This document shows positions 43,960 to 51,522 of a stretch of DNA of 64,000 nt, in pieces. Positions within the stretch are counted from its first letter, which is position 1; each line of letters begins with the position of its first letter. The notes below the pieces were generated by a model, which was given only the letters and a program-made list of their open reading frames with translations, had not been told where the DNA came from and ran no database searches. A program made the position numbers and the translations under genes. The DNA comes from UBA3775 sp051877895 (lineage in GTDB: Bacteria > Bacillota > Clostridia > Lachnospirales > Lachnospiraceae): positions 36,671 to 100,670 of the forward strand of contig JBJEJI010000076.1 of the NCBI GenBank assembly GCA_051877895.1, written 5' to 3'.

Positions 43960-45860
43960 AATGCCCCTCCTTTCAGAATCTTTACTGCACTGCGGCTTTG
44001 CATGAGCCCGCCCATAACTATTGTTATTACAGAAGAAATTCCAAAAAGAATTGCAGAGCAGACTGTAGCATAGATTATCTCCCCCAATGAATCGTGATAA
44101 AAACCGATTGTAATAATCAATGCTGTAAGACAGTTCTCCGTAATAATCATATAAATTGACTTCATCTGCTCAAAATGCGTATATCCGAGAATCTTTTTTA
44201 GACATAATTCTTTTCCTTCTGCAGCAAAAGTAAGTCGTATAACAATACCCAGCACGAATATGGAGGCAAACAACATAACAGCTCCTATAATCATGCATAC
44301 CCTCAATACAAGCTTCCTATGAGCCGCCTCCTCCTGCAATACCTCCCAAGGATGTTCCACCTGCAACCTCAAGCCATACTTTTCTGCAATTAAGATCAAT
44401 TCCCCCTCTTCCGCACCAATCAGACAACCCTGAAGCCTATTATAATCATTAGGAGCTTCCGTTACATCAGAAAAACTCTGTACATTCCGGGAAAGCAAAA
44501 TAACAGGCTGTTCCACAAGTCCTATTCTGTTAATCCAATCCAATGCCGGAATCTTGTATTTCCCGGAATAGGTCACAATTTCCGGTTCTTCTGTTTCTTC
44601 TACTCCTGCGTACAGTTCTTTTTTCCAATCTTTAAGTTTCTGAGAAGTAATCTCCTCATTTTCAGGAAGGATTATATAAAAAGCTTTTTCAAAATCCATT
44701 TCCGCAAGTTCCGGAATCCATTCTTTTAAATATCTGATGGTTCTGTCATTGATTTTTATTTCACGTTCATTTTCTGCCGACGCATTACTTCCTCCCCAAT
44801 GAAGCTGAATCACATCATATTTTTCATAGAATTTCGAATATAATACTGATTCATATTCCAAAATATACTCTTGAGCCAAATCAGTCGTTCCGTCATTAAT
44901 AATTACTGCAGAATAATCCCTGACCTCTTCAAAAAAATCATATTGTTCCTTATACGTCTTTGCCTCTCGGATTTCGCCAGCGGCTTTTATCGTTACCAGA
45001 ACCGTCAGTACCATGGAAATAACATAGATTGCTTTATTTAGATTCAGAGCCCTCTGATTTGTAAACGGATCAGCCAGCACCTGCCTTGCATTCATTCGCA
45101 AAAGGCACAGGTAAAGAAGAGAATCCGCCACAAGCAAAACTCCAAATATCACAAGCATAGCTTTCTTAACAAAGAAGATATAGGTAATATTACGCATAAT
45201 CAATATTGCCGAAGAAAGCAAAATTATGTAAATCAGAATATTGCTCACTATTTTTTTGAACACCTGTGTTTTCAGACTGTATCCCATAGTCATCCGCACA
45301 AATATCTGTTTTCGTTCCAGTATACACTCATAGTAAGTAAACAAAAGTAAAAGCAATACACCAATGCATCCCGCAAATATCAGTGCATATCCGTTTTCAC
45401 CCAGATATGTATAATTTTCTTCACTGTCAAAGCCGTACCTACGGTAAATCTCATATAAATCATCAGAATTTTCATCAGGGCACCATACACCAATATAAGG
45501 ATTCTCTATTTTTCCATTGCTCTCATATTCTGACAAGTCGTAAAAAAGATAGGTCGTGCTCCCCATAAACAGACTTGACACGGTACCTTCTACAATCTGA
45601 TAATCATTAATAAAAATGTCCTTCATTGCCTTATCGCAATAAATATTCGTTTTGACTGAACCTTGATCCCAGACAAACATATGCAGATTCCCTCTGCCAT
45701 TATATTGCAAAAGTTCTTCCGTCTCACTATCTGACAAAGTGTCGGCATTAATTTGGTAACCGATAGTAACTTTCCCGGTGAAAAGCTGATAACACTCTCC
45801 GGAAAGCAGGAATATTATTATGACAAAAAGATAAAAACAGATATATTTTACAGGTCTCAT
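43956..45860 (-). CDS. Bacteriocin-associated permease (DUF1430-like, seven-helix)
   Basis: A 634-residue membrane protein. Layout: N-terminal helix (about 5-25), an extracytoplasmic domain (to about 160), a cluster of four helices (about 162-285), a second extracytoplasmic domain (about 290-520), and three C-terminal helices. The motif ELCLKKILGYTHFEQMKSIY before the penultimate helix is an FtsX-like coupling segment. This double-domain FtsX plan matches the putative immunity/transport permeases that go with lactococcin-972-type bacteriocins. I take ATG 45860, with GGAG nine bases upstream, over a TTG at 45875. It is coupled to the ATPase by a 4-bp overlap. Confidence 0.8.
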   Translation of the reverse strand: MRPVKYICFYLFVIIIFLLSGECYQLFTGKVTIGYQINADTLSDSETEELLQYNGRGNLHMFVWDQGSVKTNIYCDKAMKDIFINDYQIVEGTVSSLFMGSTTYLFYDLSEYESNGKIENPYIGVWCPDENSDDLYEIYRRYGFDSEENYTYLGENGYALIFAGCIGVLLLLLFTYYECILERKQIFVRMTMGYSLKTQVFKKIVSNILIYIILLSSAILIMRNITYIFFVKKAMLVIFGVLLVADSLLYLCLLRMNARQVLADPFTNQRALNLNKAIYVISMVLTVLVTIKAAGEIREAKTYKEQYDFFEEVRDYSAVIINDGTTDLAQEYILEYESVLYSKFYEKYDVIQLHWGGSNASAENEREIKINDRTIRYLKEWIPELAEMDFEKAFYIILPENEEITSQKLKDWKKELYAGVEETEEPEIVTYSGKYKIPALDWINRIGLVEQPVILLSRNVQSFSDVTEAPNDYNRLQGCLIGAEEGELILIAEKYGLRLQVEHPWEVLQEEAAHRKLVLRVCMIIGAVMLFASIFVLGIVIRLTFAAEGKELCLKKILGYTHFEQMKSIYMIITENCLTALIITIGFYHDSLGEIIYATVCSAILFGISSVITIVMGGLMQSRSAVKILKGGAL

Positions 45861-45902
45861 GTCAATACGCTCCAACCTTTACCAGACATATTTGTCTGTT
45901 CT

Positions 45903-46478
45903 TCAGGGATTTTCCTTTACCGTAACGAAGCCCCAGACATCTTCTATAATCTGATATACCTCCTGAATTTCTTCAAAGTACTCCTCATAAATCTGTCTGC
46001 TTCCGAAATCCCCATCAATATATTCCATGTTTTCGTCCAATTCCATGGTACAATCACGAACATCCTCACTTCCGTCTTCACCTTTATAAAGATAGGTTAC
46101 ATAGACCGAAATTTCATAACCAAATAGTTTGGGATATATATCGGCAGAAGCATAGTTATACTCAGTTGTTTTCCCGGTAATCATGTCAAATTTTGAATAA
46201 TGACTAACGCTTAGATTCCCCCCAAGGCTCGGAAAGTCCCTACGAAACACAGTAATGGTATAATCCCCTATCTTTTTGCTAGCCATGAAATCGTCATCTG
46301 CATCATAATCTTCTTCAACGGCTTCCAAGAGTGGAACCCAACGAACCTGACGATATATGACTACAAACAAAAGATAGAAGACCACGCAACCTACAAGAGC
46401 CACAATAATTATTTTCATTGGTTTGCTGAATCGCTTTTTTTCACAGCTCGTATCCGATTCACTGTTTTTCATTTTCAC
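45903..46478 (-). CDS. Single-pass membrane protein of the secreted-peptide cluster
   Basis: I do not recognise this about 191-residue protein. A short charged cytoplasmic N-terminus (NSESDTSCEKKRFSKP) is followed by one transmembrane helix (about 21-42, IIIVALVGCVVFYLLFVVIY), then an acidic extracytoplasmic domain of about 145 residues, with one isolated cysteine (in DCTMELD). The start is a GTG at 46478 (GGAGG five bases upstream) or the ATG two codons later; a longer frame starts at a TTG without ribosome binding site. It lies between the secreted-protein gene and the permease, and is in the position where immunity or processing proteins are found in such clusters. That role is inferred. 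Confidence 0.72.
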   Translation of the reverse strand: MKMKNSESDTSCEKKRFSKPMKIIIVALVGCVVFYLLFVVIYRQVRWVPLLEAVEEDYDADDDFMASKKIGDYTITVFRRDFPSLGGNLSVSHYSKFDMITGKTTEYNYASADIYPKLFGYEISVYVTYLYKGEDGSEDVRDCTMELDENMEYIDGDFGSRQIYEEYFEEIQEVYQIIEDVWGFVTVKENP

Positions 46479-46524
46479 TGAGGCCTCCTGAAATACAATA
46501 TGATAAAAACATGTCTTCAAACTA

Positions 46525-46944
46525 TTATTGTCTTACATATAGTGTCCACTTTGTCGCGCTTCCGGTATGTTTAACTATTTTTTTATTTGAAGTATCACCC
46601 GGGACCACCCAGTTTGTCATTCCTGAGCCAGTTCCTGAACTGTTATAAACATAAGCTGCACTATCAATGCCCAATGCTGCATCGCTATTAATAATTTTCA
46701 CCCCATCGTAATCAGTAGTAAGATTATCTTCATAATAACAGGTGATAGTGCAAGAAATATCATTGTCATAAATAGAAGCAATAATCTCTCTTTTTTTAAT
46801 AAAAGAGTCATCTCCCAATGTTGAATTATATGTCAAATTTAATTCTGATGCAGTATTTGTTTTATGAGCCGTAATCGTCGCTTCGCCCAAAGAACATAAA
46901 ATCATTATTGTCGTAAAACAGCATGCAAATAAAATTTTTTTCAT
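46525..46944 (-). CDS. Small secreted protein, candidate bacteriocin or effector
   Basis: A 139-residue protein with a clear Sec signal peptide (KKILFACCFTTIMILCSLGEA, likely cleavage near ATITA-HK). The mature part of about 113 residues is rich in Thr, Ser, Asn, Asp and Tyr, has one C-x-x-x-C pair (CTITC), a GTGSGMTNW stretch and ends KWTLYVRQ. It is the first gene of an operon with an accessory membrane protein and a lactococcin-972-type ABC permease and ATPase. I cannot see the Trp/His-rich pattern of lactococcin 972 itself, so the protein is either a divergent member or a new type of exported product. ATG at 46944 has GGAGGG upstream. Confidence 0.72.
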   Translation of the reverse strand: MKKILFACCFTTIMILCSLGEATITAHKTNTASELNLTYNSTLGDDSFIKKREIIASIYDNDISCTITCYYEDNLTTDYDGVKIINSDAALGIDSAAYVYNSSGTGSGMTNWVVPGDTSNKKIVKHTGSATKWTLYVRQ

Positions 46945-46993
46945 ATTTCTTCCCTCCATGTGAATAAATAATTAAGATATATCATATGAAAGT

Positions 46994-47022
46994 ATAGTAT
47001 CATTACTTTGTATAGAAATCAA
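46994..47022 (-). promoter_or_regulatory. Promoter of the secreted-protein/ABC operon
   Basis: Minus-strand TTGATT (47017-47022), 17 bp, TACTAT (46994-46999), 50 bp upstream of the first start codon. The surrounding 200 bp are strongly AT-rich. Confidence 0.6.
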
Positions 47023-47130
47023 GGCTATATAATTAATAAAATAATCTTTTCTCTATTATAAAACTTTTTATTTTTCAGCGCGTATCTATCTGGAGAGTGG
47101 AATTTTTATATTCACTTTTCTCAAAAAGTC

Positions 47131-47159
47131 TAAGAAAACCCTGCAGGATAACTGCCGGG
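47131..47159 (-). terminator. Terminator of the cytidylate-kinase-like gene
   Basis: Minus-strand CCCGGCAG and CTGCAGGG (47139-47159, one mismatch) with loop TTATC, followed by TTTTCTT. Confidence 0.7.
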
Positions 47160-47186
47160 AGATCAATACGGTATAATATTAAGAAA

Positions 47187-47816
47187 TCAGTCCACATACC
47201 CTTTTTCACGCAGACTATGAATAATCAGTTCCACACATGCATCAACCCCAAAAACAGAGCTGTTCAGACACATATCGTAATTGGACGCCTCACCCCACTG
47301 GCTGTCACCATAGTAATTATAGTAGGATTTTCTGGAACGGTCCATTCTCTTTATTTTGCTTTCAGCCTCTTTAAGTGTCAGTCCGTCTCTTTCGGATACA
47401 TGCTTTACTCTGTCCTCGTCCGCCGCTGTGATAAATACACTCAGTACATCGTGATCTCCTTTTAATATCTGGTCGGCACGCCTTCCCACAATAACGCAGG
47501 AACCCTTTGCCGCAATATCCTGAATGGTCTGAAACTGAACCTTCTGGATTGCCAGATCCATAGGCTGTGCACTGCCGTAGCCTGACTGCAGCATAATGGA
47601 TTCAGGATTCAGGAAAATAGAATAAAGTAAAGAGCTGGTTTTCTTTTCATCAAAGGAAGACAGATACTCACTGGTAAAACCGCTTTGTTTAACCTCTTCT
47701 TCAATAATTTCTTTGTCATAAAAAGGAATCTCCAGTCTTTCAGCAACCTTTCTGCCGATTTCAGCTCCCCTGCTGCCAAAACTTCTTCCGATAGTAATAA
47801 TTATTTTACCGTTCAT
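47187..47816 (-). CDS. Cytidylate kinase-like family protein
   Basis: A 209-residue P-loop protein of the cytidylate-kinase-like family common in Clostridia. It starts KIIITIGRSFGSRGAEIGRKVAERL, where the P-loop is the altered GRSFGSRG rather than the GxxGxGK of true kinases; PFYDKEIIEEEVKQSGF follows. A conserved CVIVGRRADQILKG and the lid-like DRVKHVSERDGLTLKEAESKIKRMDRSR are present. The substrate is unknown, and it should not be read as the housekeeping cmk. ATG with GGAGGT upstream; monocistronic with a terminator behind. Confidence 0.88.
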   Translation of the reverse strand: MNGKIIITIGRSFGSRGAEIGRKVAERLEIPFYDKEIIEEEVKQSGFTSEYLSSFDEKKTSSLLYSIFLNPESIMLQSGYGSAQPMDLAIQKVQFQTIQDIAAKGSCVIVGRRADQILKGDHDVLSVFITAADEDRVKHVSERDGLTLKEAESKIKRMDRSRKSYYNYYGDSQWGEASNYDMCLNSSVFGVDACVELIIHSLREKGYVD

Positions 47817-47888
47817 ATGTAAACCTCCGTTATCATTATTTTCCTGCAGGCATTATACTGAAAAACGTATTACATTTTATACTCCCAT

Positions 47889-47926
47889 GTCAAACCTGCT
47901 AACGCTACGCTTTTTGCTCATTATAA
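47889..47926 (+). repeat. Dispersed repeat head copy after the MATE gene
   Basis: GTCAAACCTGCTAACGCTAC then GCTTTTTGCTCATTATAAAAA matches the family head with few changes. It lies directly beyond the MATE terminator and 70 bp upstream of the kinase-like gene's start. Confidence 0.7.
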
Positions 47927-47966
47927 AAAATGCCTGCATAGGAATAATATCCCTATACAGGTATTT
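47926..47966 (-). terminator. Terminator of nifS-nifU-MATE
   Basis: Minus-strand ATACCTGTATAGGG and CCTATGCAGGCAT (47931-47963, about 12 bp with bulges) followed by TTTTTTATAA. It ends the transcript about 35 bp after the MATE stop; its T-run merges with the A-run at the end of the repeat head. Confidence 0.8.
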
Positions 47967-47999
47967 TACTATTTTTTTCCTTATTATTTCAACCAAAAG

Positions 48000-49337
48000 T
48001 TATAATTTTCTCACAAACCTATATATAAACGGCAGTACCGTCACAAAAGAAAGCACGTCTGCCAAGGGCTGTGCAATCTGAATACCCGTAATGCCCAACA
48101 CCGGTTCCAGCAGCAAAAGAATGGGAATGAAATACAGACCACTTCTAAGCATTGAGGAAAAAACTGCCAGCACTTTATTTCCCGTACTCTGAAAAGTCAT
48201 GTTGCTCATAACACAAAGAGGCTGAAAGAACAGGGCGATACAGGCATATCTGAGTGCCGGCGTTCCAATACGTATTACCTCAGGATCATTTCTGAATATT
48301 TCCACAAGACCCGGTGAAAAAACAAGTCCTGTAACAGCCAGAATGCCAAGGGCAGTTTCACTGACCACAAGTGTGAATATAAAAGCTTCTTTTACTCTTT
48401 TGTATTCTTTTGCACCATAATTAAATCCGCATACCGGCTGAAATCCCTGCCCGATGCCAAGTCCGATGGCAAACATGAAAAAGTTCAGTCTGTTTACTAT
48501 ACTCATGGCAGCTACGGCAGCATCACTGTAAGCACCTGCCAGATTGTTTAAAAGCATTGTGGAAATGCTGGTCAGTCCCTGTCTGACAAGACTTGGAAAA
48601 CCGGTGGTTACGATGTTCCATATAATTGCAGGTTTGAATTTCACATGGCGTATGGAAATTTTAGCCTGAGTCTTATTTCTTAAAAACATGGAAAGAAGAA
48701 TACAAAAACTTACCATCTGGGATATGGCGGTAGACAGTCCCGCTCCCTTTATACCCATATCTAATTTAAATATAAATATGGGGTCTCCAATGATGTTTAA
48801 AACTCCTCCGAAAACAAGACCAACCATTGCCAGGGCAGCCTTCCCTTCAAAACGGAGTATGTTATTTAATACAAAACTGCTCATTATAAATGGGCAGGCT
48901 AAGATAATCATATAAATGTATTCTCTGGCATAGGGCAGTATGGTGCTTGTACTTCCCAGAGATTTTAAAATAGGATCGGTAAAAATCAGGCTCACTGCAG
49001 AAACAATAATGCCGGTAATAATGGAACAAAAAAAACTGGTGGAAGCATATACACCGGCAGTTTCTTCATCCTTGGCTCCAAGTGCTCTTGAAATAACGCT
49101 TCCGGCACCCTGCCCGAACATGAAGCCAAGTGCCTGTATCAATGCCATGTATCCAAAAACAATTCCAACGGCACCGCTTGCACTGGTTCCTAACTGTCCT
49201 ACAAAATAAGTATCAGCCATATTGTAAATATTTGTTACAAGCATGCTGATAGTAGTAGGAAGCCCCAATCCCAGAACAAGTTTTGGAATTGGGGTCTTTG
49301 TCATTTTTTCATATTGAATTTCACTGTTACTCTGCAT
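48000..49337 (-). CDS. MATE family efflux transporter
   Basis: A 445-residue inner-membrane antiporter with twelve helices in two six-helix bundles; motifs such as LGLPTTISMLVTNIYNMADTYFVGQLGT and FGQGAGSVISRALGAKDEE (first half) and MSIVNRLNFFMFAIGLGIGQGFQPVCGFNYGA (second half) are typical of the DinF/NorM superfamily, clostridial branch. It uses a Na+ or H+ gradient to export cationic drugs or metabolites; the substrate is unknown. Its start overlaps the end of nifU by 11 bp, an unusual partner, and it is last in the operon. Confidence 0.92.
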   Translation of the reverse strand: MQSNSEIQYEKMTKTPIPKLVLGLGLPTTISMLVTNIYNMADTYFVGQLGTSASGAVGIVFGYMALIQALGFMFGQGAGSVISRALGAKDEETAGVYASTSFFCSIITGIIVSAVSLIFTDPILKSLGSTSTILPYAREYIYMIILACPFIMSSFVLNNILRFEGKAALAMVGLVFGGVLNIIGDPIFIFKLDMGIKGAGLSTAISQMVSFCILLSMFLRNKTQAKISIRHVKFKPAIIWNIVTTGFPSLVRQGLTSISTMLLNNLAGAYSDAAVAAMSIVNRLNFFMFAIGLGIGQGFQPVCGFNYGAKEYKRVKEAFIFTLVVSETALGILAVTGLVFSPGLVEIFRNDPEVIRIGTPALRYACIALFFQPLCVMSNMTFQSTGNKVLAVFSSMLRSGLYFIPILLLLEPVLGITGIQIAQPLADVLSFVTVLPFIYRFVRKL

Positions 49338-49767
49338 CTAAATCCACTTTTTCTTCTTCCTCAGAATCTTCCGGCTTTTCCAGACCTTCAATGACAATAC
49401 CCTTCTTCTGGGCATAGTCCCAAAGAGCTGCATGAACGGCTTCTTCTGCAAGAACTGAGCAATGTACCTTTACAGGTGGAAGTCCATCAAGAGCTTCCAT
49501 AACCGCTTTATTTGTAAGTTTCATTGCTTCTTCAATGGTTTTTCCTTTAATCATTTCAGTTGCCATGCTGCTTGTGGCAACCGCTGCTCCACAGCCAAAG
49601 GTCTTAAACTTGCAGTCACGGATAACGCCGTCATCATCAATGTCAAGATAGACACGCATTATATCTCCACATTTTGCATTTCCCACTGTTCCTACACCGC
49701 TGGCGTTTTCAATTTCACCAACATTTCTGGGATTTGTGAAATGATCTATAACTTTATCACTGTACAT
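49327..49767 (-). CDS. nifU: Iron-sulfur cluster scaffold NifU/IscU family
   Basis: A 146-residue U-type scaffold on which iron-sulfur clusters are built. The three cluster cysteines are in GNAKCGDIM, KFKTFGCGAAVAT and VHCSVLAEEAVHAAL; the aspartate after the first (CGD) is also conserved. A C-terminal acidic extension of about 15 residues (EKPEDSEEEEKVDLDAE) is beyond the core. ATG at 49767 has GGAGG upstream; it follows nifS by about 50 bp. Confidence 0.94.
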   Translation of the reverse strand: MYSDKVIDHFTNPRNVGEIENASGVGTVGNAKCGDIMRVYLDIDDDGVIRDCKFKTFGCGAAVATSSMATEMIKGKTIEEAMKLTNKAVMEALDGLPPVKVHCSVLAEEAVHAALWDYAQKKGIVIEGLEKPEDSEEEEKVDLDAE

Positions 49768-49817
49768 AATTTCCTCCATTCCGAAATACTGCCGCAGTAT
49801 TCCCTGTCGGCATTTCT

Positions 49818-50999
49818 CTATTTATTATTCTTTAAAAAATCTTCGTATAACGGTGACATATTCCTAAGTCTTGCTACAATTTCTTTTAAATTATCAACGG
49901 TATAGTCAATATCATCTTTCGTAATTTCTCCTGAAAGTGTCAGTCTCAAAGAGCCATGAGCAATTTCATGAGGAAGTCCTATCGCAAGAAGAACATGGGA
50001 CGGATCAAGCGATGCGGAAGTACATGCCGAACCACTGGAACCGCAGATTCCCTTGTTGTCAAGCAACAGAAGAAGTGACTCTCCTTCTATAAAACGGAAA
50101 CAGAAATTTGCATTGTTTGGCAGTCTGTTTACTCTGTGTCCATTGCAGATTGAGAATGGAATTTCTTCGGTAACTCTCTTAATCAGATAGTCCCTTAACT
50201 CAATCATTTCCTGAGAATGGGATTTCATGTATTCAGATGTAATGATACTTGCTTTTGCCATGCCCACAATACCGGGAACATTGGTCGTACCGGCTCTTTT
50301 ACCTCTTTCCTGTGCACCACCATGAACAAATGACTTGTTTTTAAGTCCACGTCTCATGTACAGGAATCCAACACCTTTAGGTCCTCCAACCTTGTGGCCA
50401 CTGGCACTGAGCATATCAATCTGCATTTCATTTACATCAATAGGCACATGGCAATAAGCCTGCACCGCATCAGTATGGAATAAAATTCCATGCTCATGAG
50501 CAATCTTTCCGATTTCGGCAATGGGTTCAATGGTACCGATTTCATTATTCGCCATCATGACAGAAATAAGAATTGTTGTATCCTTTATAGCTGCCCGGAG
50601 TTCATCAAGCTTTACAAGACCGGTTTCATCAACATCCAGATAGGTTACTTCGTAACCGTTTTTCTCAAGCCACTCACAGGTGTGAAGAATTGCATGATGC
50701 TCGATTTTTGTGGTAATAATATGATTGCCTTTGGATTTATAAGCCTCAGCAGTAGCTTTAAGTGCCCAGTTATCGGACTCACTTCCGCCTCCGGTAAAGT
50801 AAATCTCATTCGGTTTCGCACCGATAATTCCGGCGATGGTTTCTCTTGATTCTTCAACAGCATCCTTTGCCTCAGATGCAAAAGAATAAATGCTGGAAGG
50901 ATTGCCGTAAGTCTCTGTAAAATATGGTATCATGGCTTCTACTACTTCAGGATAAACTTTTGTAGTCGCCGCATTATCAAGATAAATCAATCTATCCAT
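49818..50999 (-). CDS. nifS: Cysteine desulfurase
   Basis: PLP enzyme, 393 residues, takes sulfur from cysteine as a persulfide and passes it to the U-type scaffold. Family start YLDNAATTKVYPEVVEAM, PLP lysine in SASGHKVGGPKGVGF, PLP-contact GGGSESDNWALK and the catalytic cysteine in GICGSSGSACTSASLDPS (NifS/IscS-like long loop). ATG 18 bp or so after a GGAGG. No iscR or other regulator is adjacent; an isc-like pair with MATE follows. Confidence 0.95.
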   Translation of the reverse strand: MDRLIYLDNAATTKVYPEVVEAMIPYFTETYGNPSSIYSFASEAKDAVEESRETIAGIIGAKPNEIYFTGGGSESDNWALKATAEAYKSKGNHIITTKIEHHAILHTCEWLEKNGYEVTYLDVDETGLVKLDELRAAIKDTTILISVMMANNEIGTIEPIAEIGKIAHEHGILFHTDAVQAYCHVPIDVNEMQIDMLSASGHKVGGPKGVGFLYMRRGLKNKSFVHGGAQERGKRAGTTNVPGIVGMAKASIITSEYMKSHSQEMIELRDYLIKRVTEEIPFSICNGHRVNRLPNNANFCFRFIEGESLLLLLDNKGICGSSGSACTSASLDPSHVLLAIGLPHEIAHGSLRLTLSGEITKDDIDYTVDNLKEIVARLRNMSPLYEDFLKNNK

Positions 51000-51170
51000 A
51001 AAAAATCCTCCGTTTCCATATATTAATTCTGCCCTGATAAAAGCAGAAAGTAAACTTCAATTTGAAATTCCTAGTAAACTACTATGAGTTCCATGAATAT
51101 TATAGCACAGTAACTATTCTTGTCAATATGCAAAAATCCTATACCGCACCTGTCAAAACTTTCCTGCCCA

Positions 51171-51312
51171 GTCAAACTTGCAGACGCTCCACTGTCATGC
51201 TCAGTCAAACTTGCAGACGCTCCATTTTTTGCGACGTTTAAAACGGCACTTTGTGCCTTATGCAGTACACACTAGTGCGCATCTTCGCGGACCGTTTTTT
51301 ATTGTATAGAAA
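51171..51312 (+). repeat. Dispersed repeat with doubled head upstream of tRNA-Leu
   Basis: Two head copies lie in tandem: GTCAAACTTGCAGACGCTCC at 51171 and again at 51213, the second followed by ATTTTTTGCGACGTTTAAAA. After the second comes the first hairpin in altered form (GGCAC-TTT-GTGCC, 51245-51257), TATGCAGTACA, then the second module (AGTGCGCATCT, 51274, to TTATTGTATAG). The middle and terminal hairpins of the full element are missing. Confidence 0.75.
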
Positions 51313-51329
51313 CGAGGTTTACTATGCAA

Positions 51330-51360
51330 TAAAAAAACCGGATGAGCAACCTCACCCGGT
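51330..51360 (-). terminator. Terminator of tRNA-Leu(AAG)
   Basis: Minus-strand ACCGGGTGAG-GTTG-CTCATCCGGT (51337-51360) followed by seven T residues. The plus side also ends in TTTTT, so it may be bidirectional. Confidence 0.9.
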
Positions 51361-51372
51361 TTTTATTTTGAA

Positions 51373-51455
51373 TGCGGACTACGGGACTTGAACCCGAACG
51401 CCCTAGGGGCACATGATCCTTAGTCATGCCTGTCTGCCAATTCCAGCAAGTCCGC
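51373..51455 (-). tRNA. tRNA-Leu (anticodon AAG)
   Basis: An 83-nt class II tRNA. Acceptor stem GCGGACT/AGTCCGC with discriminator A, D arm with GG (AATTGGCAG), anticodon stem CATGA/TCATG around loop CTAAGGA, giving anticodon AAG, a long variable arm (GCCC-CTA-GGGC) and T loop TTCAAGT. CCA is not encoded. The first T-stem pair is a T-T mismatch. A-34 in leucine tRNA is rare in bacteria and requires deamination to inosine for wide decoding. Promoter upstream at 51486-51514. Confidence 0.93.
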
Positions 51456-51485
51456 ATACCGTGTTGGTTTCTCAACACGAACGTT

Positions 51486-51514
51486 ATAATAACACGTGGA
51501 AACTGAAATGTCAA
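51486..51514 (-). promoter_or_regulatory. tRNA-Leu(AAG) promoter
   Basis: Minus-strand TTGACA (51509-51514), 17 bp, TATTAT (51486-51491), about 31 bp upstream of the tRNA 5' end. Confidence 0.8.
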
Positions 51515-51522
51515 CAAATTTT

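Noticed and set aside
46525..46944. Firm naming of the small secreted protein as lactococcin 972
   Set aside because: Neighbour genes fit that group, but the expected Trp/His-rich sequence pattern is not visible in it.
47187..47816. Identification as the essential cytidylate kinase cmk
   Set aside because: The P-loop is GRSFGSRG, lacking the normal Gly-Lys-Ser/Thr, which marks the cytidylate-kinase-like paralogue family.
51299..51517. A 72-residue minus-strand frame
   Set aside because: It is the tRNA-Leu(AAG), its promoter and terminator read as protein.
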